DNA from: Bacillus pseudomycoides DSM 12442
GTDB lineage: Bacteria > Bacillota > Bacilli > Bacillales > Bacillaceae_G
Length of the DNA: 41,208 bases
Reading direction: 5' to 3'
NCBI RefSeq assembly: GCF_000161455.1
Contig: NZ_CM000745.1
Span: 4,033,823 to 4,075,030, forward strand
A model generated the notes under the pieces. It had not been told where the DNA came from. It saw only the letters and a program-made list of their open reading frames with translations, and searched no databases. Positions 25,936-32,364 of the stretch are shown here, piece by piece; positions within the stretch are counted from its first letter, which is position 1, and the number at the start of each line of letters is the position of its first letter. The position numbers and the translations under genes were made by a program.

Positions 25936-26110
25936 GCTTTCATTTTCCAACATATAAAATCGCTGCCACGAAGCACCAAAAGTTACCTGCACTCTTTTCC
26001 TCTCTGTTCTAACTTGACATGGGGCAGGAAAGGACTCTGACCGCTACTACGCATAGCAGGATTCTCTCTCCCACCTAAAAAGAAAGGTTTTACGTCAGTT
26101 TTTCAATTTA
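25936..26110 (-). repeat. Dispersed ~165-bp intergenic repeat, copy B
   Basis: Shares minus-strand blocks AAACCTTTCTTTTTAGGTG, TAGCGGTCAGAG, TGCCCCATGTCAAGT, AGAGTGCAGGTAAC and TATATGTTGGAAAAT with copies A and C, plus flank AAATTGAAAAACTGACGT shared with C. Confidence 0.72.
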
Positions 26111-26152
26111 CATGCATGTAGTAAAATAAGTACACAAAAAAGGGGGCGTATA

Positions 26153-26374
26153 ATGATTTATTTTTTAATGGCTCTCATTCACCTCATTATCCCTGCACTT
26201 ATAGGACTCTCATTATATTGGTACACAAAAAAACATAGTATCTTCTATGCTGTCCTCAGTGTTCTTCTCTCCGGAATTATTCTCATTGCACTGTTCCGCA
26301 TACCTTTTCTCAACTTAATCCCACTTATTACTGCCATTTTGTTCCTCATATTTCTACCCAAAATAAAAAAATAG
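26153..26374 (+). CDS. Small hydrophobic membrane protein, 73 residues
   Basis: Nearly all hydrophobic: segments MIYFLMALIHLIIPALIGL, IFYAVLSVLLSGIILIALF and LIPLITAILFLIFL form two or three helices, ending PKIKK. AAGGGGG precedes the ATG by about 8 nt. Not recognised. It directly follows repeat copy B and ends in a terminator shared with the convergent EamA gene. Confidence 0.65.
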   Translation: MIYFLMALIHLIIPALIGLSLYWYTKKHSIFYAVLSVLLSGIILIALFRIPFLNLIPLITAILFLIFLPKIKK

Positions 26375-26409
26375 GAAAGCAGATCATGACTGATCTGTTT
26401 TCCTATTTT
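26369..26409. terminator. Bidirectional terminator between convergent genes
   Basis: AAATAGGAAAGCAGATC-atgact-GATCTGTTTTCCTATTT stem. It overlaps the stop codons of both the 73-residue protein (26374) and the EamA gene (26403). Confidence 0.88.
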
Positions 26410-27308
26410 GATATATGTTCTGACGCGACAGGCTGCGTCCCAGGTTTTTCGGATTTCACAAACCATAAACCGAGAAAAATAACACACCCGCCAATTATTT
26501 GTTGTAATGAAATCTGTTCCTTCGCCCATACCGCTGCAAATACAACCGCAACAAGCGGTGTAATATACATATATACCATCGTATGAGAAGCTCCAATTTT
26601 TTGAACACCAATATACCACATAACTAAACCGAATACCGTTACAAAGAAAATAGAATATAATAGTGCAAACCATGTCATTCCTTGTTCAATTTGAAACGGC
26701 ATCGAAAAAATATGCCATCCGCTTAGTATAACAAGAGGAATCGCTCCAACAACTGCTGACCATGCAGTCACACGAAGCGCTGAATATTTTTTAATAAGTG
26801 GTCCTGCTAACACTGGATATAGCCCCCAGCACATTGATGTAATCAGTCCAATTCCATTTCCGTAAAAAGACCCAACAAGCGAATGTCCAGCTAATAACAC
26901 AAGCGCTGCACCGCTGCACGCTATGATAGAACCAACTAATTTTCGCTGAGAAAACTTCTCTTGCTTAAGAAAGATTGCAAACATCGTTGTAAAAATAGGT
27001 GAAATAGAAATAAGTAAGGAAGCGTTCGTAGCGGATGTATATTTGATGGTTTCCATAAATAATGTTTGATACAATATGATACCAACAATACTCACAACAA
27101 CGAGCCTTAGTATATCTCTTCTTTCCATATACAATGACTTTTCAATATAAAATGTAAGCAATAATAGTAGCGGTGCTGCTGCTATCATACGGAGCGCAGT
27201 AAACTCAACTGCTGAAAACTCCTCAAGTCCGTATTTCCCGATCGTATAATTTATCCCCCAAATGATAACAACATTTAAAAGTAATAATTCAATCCCCCAT
27301 CTTCTCAT
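26403..27308 (-). CDS. EamA/DMT-family transporter
   Basis: 301-residue drug/metabolite transporter with ten predicted helices in two EamA halves (first half INYTIGKYGLEEFSAVEFTALRM; second half GLYPVLAGPLIKKYSALRV and MYITPLVAVVFAAVWAKE). RhaT/YdcZ-like exporters of this type move amino acids or metabolites; the substrate is unknown. Start chosen at 27308 (MRRWGIELLLL) with GGAGGGG 7 nt upstream; an ATG six codons earlier lies before that site. Confidence 0.9.
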   Translation of the reverse strand: MRRWGIELLLLNVVIIWGINYTIGKYGLEEFSAVEFTALRMIAAAPLLLLLTFYIEKSLYMERRDILRLVVVSIVGIILYQTLFMETIKYTSATNASLLISISPIFTTMFAIFLKQEKFSQRKLVGSIIACSGAALVLLAGHSLVGSFYGNGIGLITSMCWGLYPVLAGPLIKKYSALRVTAWSAVVGAIPLVILSGWHIFSMPFQIEQGMTWFALLYSIFFVTVFGLVMWYIGVQKIGASHTMVYMYITPLVAVVFAAVWAKEQISLQQIIGGCVIFLGLWFVKSEKPGTQPVASEHISK

Positions 27309-27386
27309 GCGTAATCCCCTCCGCACAGATGATTATACAGAAAATTTAATTAAATGTACATTTTATAAACTGAAGAATTTCATAAG

Positions 27387-27416
27387 AAAAAGGAGCGTAC
27401 AGTTTGCTCCTTTTTT
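27387..27416. terminator. Terminator after the HesB-like gene
   Basis: AAAAGGAGC / GCTCCTTTT stem with A/T flanks, just left of the minus-strand HesB-like stop codon. Confidence 0.8.
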
Positions 27417-27422
27417 CATAAG

Positions 27423-27746
27423 TTATACTCGAATATGGAGTTTCATATTCGGATTATAAAACTGATTCGGACTCTTCAATTGAAAATATCCACCTGATTC
27501 ATGTAAATCAACAGTCAATTTATCATCCATAAAAACAAGCTTTGTGCGATCCGCAATAAACTGTAGTTTATTTGAATCAATATCTACATCACGTTCATCT
27601 TTCTCTGATACAGCCACCAAATCAATAATTCCACTCATCACACAGCCGCATCCTTCATTATCATAAAATAATTTTATAAACTTCGCTTCACTTGGAATCG
27701 TATCCATAATCTTTTTATATGCTGCATCTGTTACAGTAACGTACAT
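27423..27746 (-). CDS. HesB/IscA-like iron-sulfur cluster biosynthesis family protein (YqkB-like)
   Basis: 107 residues of the Fe-S_biosyn fold: N-terminal VTVTDAAYKKIMDTI, the Cys-containing NEGCGCVMSG, and C-terminal LTVDLHESGGYFQLKSPNQ. True A-type carriers have a Cys-Gly-Cys near the C-terminus; it is absent here, so a scaffold role is doubtful, as in other YqkB-like proteins. Start ATG at 27746 has AGGAGG upstream. Monocistronic. Confidence 0.82.
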   Translation of the reverse strand: MYVTVTDAAYKKIMDTIPSEAKFIKLFYDNEGCGCVMSGIIDLVAVSEKDERDVDIDSNKLQFIADRTKLVFMDDKLTVDLHESGGYFQLKSPNQFYNPNMKLHIRV

Positions 27747-27872
27747 ATATTGTCCCTCCTACCTCAGTACATAATTCTTATATTGTACCATTCTTTTTAT
27801 GAATTCTATCCATTTATTGTATACAGAAAATTAAGACTAATATAAAATGTATGTGATAAAGGAGGATGAATT

Positions 27873-28790
27873 ATGGCAGCTTTACAAGAAATACAACAAG
27901 CACTTGATCATTTATTTCAAATTAAAAAATATGGAAAAGACGGTGCCTTCAGCCGCTTTATTCCAGCTGTATACGATCTAATTGATTTTCCTTGGCAACA
28001 TTTTTTTGAAACAGACTTTGTAAATACCTTTAACGGACTTATGATAAAAGGGGCTGCAACTGTAAATAGCGTCTTTTTAGCAGTCTTCCCAACAGATGAT
28101 GTTCTTGAAAAGTTCATCTTACAATCGAAACCAGGTGATTTACTTTTTATGCATCATCCTCTTGTGATGGAATGCGGTGATCCTCTTGGAAAATCCGGAC
28201 GAGGCTTTTTACCGATTCCAGCTCACTATTTACAAGAAATCAAAGATAAAGACCTTTCTATTTATACATGCCATGTTCCAATGGATCATCATCAAACATA
28301 CGGAACAAGCATTGCGATTGCAAAAGCTCTAGAGGCCGATATAGTAGATGGTTTTGCTTATGATGGTAAAGATATACCATGTGGACTCATTTGCAAAATT
28401 CCTGAAACAACAACAAGAAAACTCGAAAACCAACTAAAAGAACTCTTTCACATTCCATATATAGACTTTGAAGGCAAACGACATGAATTTATCACAAAAA
28501 TTGCAATTATCGCTGGATGCGGTGATAAAATAGATCTTCTTAAAGAAGCAGAAGAAAAGGGCGCTGAGGCGTATATTACAGGTGAAATTCATTGCCATAT
28601 TGATAACGAATACGGCAAACATAAGTATTCATTAATTATGGAATATGTGAAAGAAACGAATATGTCACTTATCAGTGTGTCACACTCTGCTTCTGAATAC
28701 TTAGTGAAGAAAACATTAATGCGTGATTGGTTTATAGAAAACTTTGATGTGGATGTTGTTTTACTTCCGCAAAAGAAATGGTGGTATTAA
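27873..28790 (+). CDS. Nif3-like dinuclear metal centre protein (DUF34)
   Basis: 305-residue Nif3/DUF34 protein, expected to form hexamers with a two-metal site. Metal-ligand motifs: MHHPLVMECGD (about residues 90-100), CHVPMDHHQTYG and the C-terminal SVSHSASE with an acidic HCHIDNEYGKH segment. The family includes GTP cyclohydrolase-I-type-2-like proteins of unknown function. It lacks the central PII-like insert of YqfO, so it is a shorter, second member type. AAGGAGG precedes the ATG. The lipoprotein gene begins at the very next base. Confidence 0.88.
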   Translation: MAALQEIQQALDHLFQIKKYGKDGAFSRFIPAVYDLIDFPWQHFFETDFVNTFNGLMIKGAATVNSVFLAVFPTDDVLEKFILQSKPGDLLFMHHPLVMECGDPLGKSGRGFLPIPAHYLQEIKDKDLSIYTCHVPMDHHQTYGTSIAIAKALEADIVDGFAYDGKDIPCGLICKIPETTTRKLENQLKELFHIPYIDFEGKRHEFITKIAIIAGCGDKIDLLKEAEEKGAEAYITGEIHCHIDNEYGKHKYSLIMEYVKETNMSLISVSHSASEYLVKKTLMRDWFIENFDVDVVLLPQKKWWY

Positions 28791-29123
28791 ATGCGCATTC
28801 GAAAAATTTTTTTCATATTTCTCTTTCTTACCTGTTTTTTATTAGGTGCATGTAAAAATAACCCTGAAGACGAATTAAGAAAAACAGTGTGGGATCAATT
28901 ATCTGAACATACGAAAGAAGAACTAAGTGATGGCTGGAAGCATGCTACAATTACAACTGAAACATTGCAAGCCGGAATATCTTCGGTCAAAGATTCCTCT
29001 TATATAGGAAAAGAGGTTTATCGTATTTCATTCCCATCTGATCGTTCTTACAAACTTGGAAATGTAGATGCATTTGTTGATATGAAAACAAAGAAAGTAA
29101 TTGGATTTGGTCTACGAGATTAA
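28791..29123 (+). CDS. Small lipoprotein, 110 residues
   Basis: Signal peptide MRIRKIFFIFLFLTCFL ends in lipobox LGAC, so Cys is lipidated at the outer membrane face of the cytoplasmic membrane. The mature part has KTVWDQLSEHTKEEL and a C-terminal VDAFVDMKTKKVIGFGLRD like a small PepSY/YcgJ-type fold. Function unknown. The ATG abuts the TAA of the Nif3-like gene, so translation is coupled; GGTGG lies in that gene's end. Terminator follows. Confidence 0.85.
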   Translation: MRIRKIFFIFLFLTCFLLGACKNNPEDELRKTVWDQLSEHTKEELSDGWKHATITTETLQAGISSVKDSSYIGKEVYRISFPSDRSYKLGNVDAFVDMKTKKVIGFGLRD

Positions 29124-29152
29124 AAAAGATTCGCTAATACTGCGGATCTTTT
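29124..29152 (+). terminator. Terminator after the lipoprotein gene
   Basis: AAAAGAT-CGC / GCG-ATCTTTT stem right after the stop codon. Confidence 0.75.
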
Positions 29153-29210
29153 AGTTATCAGGAATAGATAATAAATCTAATAAGGTATATGTAACGATCA
29201 TTTTAAATAA

Positions 29211-29237
29211 AAAGAGAGGATCTGCTTCCCTCTCTTT
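29211..29237 (-). terminator. Terminator of the pseudokinase gene
   Basis: AAAGAGAGG / CCTCTCTTT stem, downstream of the stop at 29246 on the minus strand. Confidence 0.72.
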
Positions 29238-29245
29238 CCCATTCA

Positions 29246-30466
29246 TCAGTGAATTGGCAACGTAATTTCAACTGTAGTCCCTACTCCAACTTCACTCTCA
29301 AACTGTATCTTGCCTTGATGTTCTTCAATAATCTTATATGTAACCATTAATCCTAAACCAGTTCCATCATCTTTCGTTGTATAAAAAGCTTCGCTCAGTT
29401 TAGGCATTTTGTCTTTCGGTATGCCACATCCCTCATCCTTGATTCGAATGATCATTGCATCTTTTAATGTAACCTCAATGATAATTATTCCACCATCTTG
29501 CATAGATTCAATCGCATTTTTTATTAAATTTAAAAACACTTGTTTTAAACGTTTTTCATTACATATTATACTTGGTAACTCACCTTTATAAATGGTATGT
29601 ATTTTAATTCCTCGTTCCGAAGCAGGCTGTCCCATAATTCTTACCACGTATGAAAGAATGTCTTTTATATTATGATTCCCGCATTCCATTGGCTTAGAAT
29701 TTCCAAGCTCCACCAGTTCGGTGGCAATTGTATCGATTCTTTCGATTTCTTGCTCCATAATATCACAATAGGCTTTATCCTCAGGATACTTTTCTTTTTG
29801 TCCTCTAACAAAACCGTTCAACAGCATCAATGGATTACGCATTTTAAAACCGATAACTGTTGCCACCCTTCCAATTACAGCCATCTTCTCCGATTGTTGC
29901 AATTCCTTATGTGTCATTTCAATTGTGTGTATATAAGATTGGAATCTCAATAAAATAATCCATCCTATAATGGAAAACAAGCTACAAAGAACAATAGGAA
30001 TGAGAACAATAAAAGAATTCACAATGAATCCCATTAAAACATACTTTATTATTGTCCCTCCGGTTACTAACCAAAAATAGCGTTTATTTACAAATAATGG
30101 TGCAAAAAGAAAGAAAAACCCTTCCACTATATTCCCTGCATCAAACTCTAAATCTGTTCCATAGTAAATGATAAAATTATGAATGAAATCTAATATATTA
30201 TATCCTATGAAAATAATATATTTCACAGCATATGGATTCTGTCGCTTCGCCACATATATTCCCACAAACACCAATATAACCATGAGAATATACAACCATA
30301 TCCCTAAACCCATTTCTAGAATTGGACCCCCATCTCCTCCCCCTTCTAGCTTAGGCATAATATAATAATATGCAACATCATAAATAAAAAAAGTTGTAAA
30401 GAATAAACTTAAAAACAGCTTTAACGTTCGAATCTCTTCCCTTGTTAATTTATAAACACTGTCCAT
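29246..30466 (-). CDS. Histidine-kinase-like protein lacking the phosphoacceptor His (putative pseudokinase)
   Basis: 406 residues: about six helices in the first ~185, then a DHp-like region and an HATPase_c domain. Where the neighbouring kinase has GHEIKNPL, this protein reads GFKMRNPL: the phosphoacceptor is Phe207 (TTT at 29846-29848) and the next Glu is Lys. The ATP-binding domain keeps its N box (NLIKNAIESM), G1 box (DEGCGIP) and G2 box (GTGLGL). Family knowledge: sporulation kinases of the KinB/KinD type need that His to phosphorylate Spo0F. So it cannot autophosphorylate by the usual route, but might bind ATP, dimerise with the neighbour or act as phosphatase. GAGGAG precedes ATG 30466. 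Confidence 0.9.
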   Translation of the reverse strand: MDSVYKLTREEIRTLKLFLSLFFTTFFIYDVAYYYIMPKLEGGGDGGPILEMGLGIWLYILMVILVFVGIYVAKRQNPYAVKYIIFIGYNILDFIHNFIIYYGTDLEFDAGNIVEGFFFLFAPLFVNKRYFWLVTGGTIIKYVLMGFIVNSFIVLIPIVLCSLFSIIGWIILLRFQSYIHTIEMTHKELQQSEKMAVIGRVATVIGFKMRNPLMLLNGFVRGQKEKYPEDKAYCDIMEQEIERIDTIATELVELGNSKPMECGNHNIKDILSYVVRIMGQPASERGIKIHTIYKGELPSIICNEKRLKQVFLNLIKNAIESMQDGGIIIIEVTLKDAMIIRIKDEGCGIPKDKMPKLSEAFYTTKDDGTGLGLMVTYKIIEEHQGKIQFESEVGVGTTVEITLPIH

Positions 30467-30579
30467 GTAGTAACTCCTCTATTCACAATACACATACTTC
30501 GCGAATCTTGCCTTCTCTATAAACCCATTTTGATTTTTAACATAAATTAGGTTTTCTGTCGATTTTTCAATTTGTATTT

Positions 30580-30628
30580 ATATAAAGTGAAACTTCCATC
30601 ACCCGTCGAGCTTTTGCGGGATAACTCC
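30580..30628 (-). repeat. Short dispersed repeat, copy D2
   Basis: Minus strand: TTATCCCGC, CGGG arm and AAGTTTCACTTTAT, matching D1 at 25688-25746 in opposite orientation. It abuts repeat copy C. Confidence 0.5.
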
Positions 30629-30630
30629 TT

Positions 30631-30800
30631 TTTGATTTTTCACATATAAGCTGCTATGAAAAACAAAAGGTGACCTGCACTCGTGTTCTCTCTTTGTTTT
30701 CACTTGGCATGGGGCTGGAAAAGGATCTGACCGCTTCTATCCATGGCCGGATGCTCTCTCTCACCTAAAAAGAAAGGTTTTATGTCGGTTTTTCAATTTT
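30631..30800 (-). repeat. Dispersed ~165-bp intergenic repeat, copy C
   Basis: Third copy, same orientation as A and B, with blocks CCTTTCTTTTTAGGTGAGAG, CCATGGATAGAAGCGGTCAG, CCCCATGCCAAGTGAAAAC and GAGTGCAGGTCACC. Lies between the two kinase genes, next to the stop of the upstream kinase. Confidence 0.72.
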
Positions 30801-30801
30801 C

Positions 30802-32001
30802 TTATATAGGTAAAATAATGTCTACTTTCGTTCCTACGTTTCTTTTACTCGTAATGTGTATTTTCCCATCATGTTCTTCAATAATCTTGCAAGCAACAGT
30901 AAGCCCTAAACCGATGCCATTTTTCTTTGTCGTATAAAAGGCTTCTGTTATACGCTGTAAATTCTCTTCCTGCACACCGCACCCATTATCTACAATACTT
31001 ACTATTACACCATCTTCATTTCTTTTGTTTATATGTATTTGAAGTGTTCCGCCATGTTCCATCGCTTCAATTGCGTTCTTTATTATGTATAGAAATACTC
31101 CTTTTAATTTACGATGATCACAATCTATTTTTATTTGATCAGGTGCAACATCATAAATGAGATACAGCTGTTTCCTGTTGATTTCTGCACTCATTTCTTT
31201 CAACGCATTTGATACAATACCTTCTATTAAATAACTACTGTAGGTAGAAGGTTTACAAGTTGCCATTACCATAAGCTCACTTATCATATTGTTTATATGC
31301 TCAATTTCATCAATCATATGTTCATACACTTTATCATCTACATATTTCTCTTTCTGCAATTGCGTAAATCCCCTTAACGATGAAAGTGGATTTTTAATTT
31401 CATGTCCAACAGATGCTGCCATTTTTCCAATAACTACGAGCTTTTCAGACTCTCGCTTTTCTATCATCACGTTGTTTACAGTAGAAAGGTACTGTAAAAA
31501 TCGATTCAATAGGAGATACGTTACAAATAATAAGAGGCTATACATAACCAACGGCATAAATGCCGCTTTTTTCCCTAGGACCAAAAGTACACTGTATTTC
31601 CCCATAATAACCAAAAATAACCAAAGCAAATACCGTTTACTCATAAAGATTGGCACAAATAAAATAAAAACAAATTCAATTGTATGCCCATCATCAAATG
31701 CTACTTTATTGTGAAGTGCATACCAATATAAGTTTAAAATTTCTGAACACATATAAGCTATTAAATATATATACTTAACACGATATGCCTGTTCCCTTTT
31801 CATCATATACATACTACATGCTATTATGCAGGCTCCATACAAAAACTTTGGAACTTGAACATCTAATCTTATTAGTGTTTCAGAATCTCCTAGCATAACA
31901 GAATAAACTGTTTCATATATAACCCATACAATATTCAATACCCATAAAAAGAGTCGAGCATTTTTCTTTTCTTCTTGAAATGAGATAAAGTTTTCTTTCA
32001 C
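30802..32001 (-). CDS. Sporulation-type sensor histidine kinase
   Basis: 399 residues: about six membrane helices in the first ~190 with little extracellular sequence (KinB-like layout), then DHp with GHEIKNPLSSLRGF (phosphoacceptor His200, codon at 31402-31404) and HATPase_c with N box KNAIEAMEHGG, G1 DNGCGV and G2 NGIGLGL (Thr to Ile change in G2). Similarity to Spo0F-phosphorylating kinases is clear, but the actual response regulator is not in the window. Start GTG at 32001 with GAGGAAG upstream. A TATAAT at 32062-32057 may be its -10. It is a paralogue of the neighbouring pseudokinase, to which it is separated by repeat copy C. Confidence 0.88.
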   Translation of the reverse strand: MKENFISFQEEKKNARLFLWVLNIVWVIYETVYSVMLGDSETLIRLDVQVPKFLYGACIIACSMYMMKREQAYRVKYIYLIAYMCSEILNLYWYALHNKVAFDDGHTIEFVFILFVPIFMSKRYLLWLFLVIMGKYSVLLVLGKKAAFMPLVMYSLLLFVTYLLLNRFLQYLSTVNNVMIEKRESEKLVVIGKMAASVGHEIKNPLSSLRGFTQLQKEKYVDDKVYEHMIDEIEHINNMISELMVMATCKPSTYSSYLIEGIVSNALKEMSAEINRKQLYLIYDVAPDQIKIDCDHRKLKGVFLYIIKNAIEAMEHGGTLQIHINKRNEDGVIVSIVDNGCGVQEENLQRITEAFYTTKKNGIGLGLTVACKIIEEHDGKIHITSKRNVGTKVDIILPI

Positions 32002-32120
32002 TTTAACACTTCCTCAAAAGCTATATACTTTCGCTATATTATTACTAACACTCATTATTATAATAAACGACAATAGTGTTTGACCAAAATAATATCAAAT
32101 AATGTAGAAAAGTTTACCCC

Positions 32121-32141
32121 GACTTATCAATTTGATAAGTC
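32121..32141. promoter_or_regulatory. 21-bp perfect palindrome
   Basis: GACTTATCAA-T-TTGATAAGTC, ten matching bases each side of one. It lies between the divergent kinase gene and the candidate sRNA (about -68 relative to the sRNA start), a good position for a regulator that binds as a dimer. Regulator unknown. Confidence 0.45.
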
Positions 32142-32186
32142 ACATAATTTTCAATAATATGTACTAAAAAACGCTATTATTTGTTA

Positions 32187-32304
32187 TATACTGAACTTGT
32201 CAGGTTAACTGTAAAGAGAACTCCCCGTTCTTTGTGTTTGAGCCTACCCCGTTATTAAATATAAGTCAAAAAGAACTTGTAGCGTATCTACAAGTTCTTT
32301 TTTG
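32187..32304 (+). ncRNA. Candidate small RNA of the RoxS/RsaE type
   Basis: A -10 like TATACT (32187-32192) predicts a start near 32199. The ~105-nt transcript has two unpaired C-rich motifs (CTCCCCGTTC and CTACCCCGTTA) separated by TTTGTGTTTGAG, and ends in a strong terminator (AAAAAGAACTTGTAG / CTACAAGTTCTTTTTT, 32270-32304). C-rich single-stranded motifs plus terminator are the layout of RoxS/RsaE, a Firmicute sRNA controlling redox and central metabolism. The -35 is poor, which would fit activator-dependent transcription. No ORF. Assignment is from motif layout, not from alignment. Confidence 0.5.
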
Positions 32305-32320
32305 ATTTCAATCAATCTAT

Positions 32321-32357
32321 TGCATCACACTTTGAAGTTATGTCAAAGTGTGATGCA
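32321..32357. other. Perfect 15-bp hairpin downstream of oatA
   Basis: TGCATCACACTTTGA-agttatg-TCAAAGTGTGATGCA. No T run follows on the minus strand, so it is not a standard intrinsic terminator. Possible 3' RNA-stabilising hairpin for oatA or an operator. Confidence 0.5.
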
Positions 32358-32364
32358 AATCAAA

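Larger units (their letters stand above)
25646..26152. other. 507-bp intergenic region with repeats
   Basis: Contains the short repeat D1 (25688-25746), about 190 bp of AT-rich DNA without recognisable features, and repeat copy B (25936-26110). No gene found. Confidence 0.6.

Noticed and set aside
25113..26110. Riboswitch in the ~165-bp repeat
   Set aside because: The sequence fits no known riboswitch, occurs beside unrelated genes and lies downstream of some of them, so a dispersed repeat is the better explanation.
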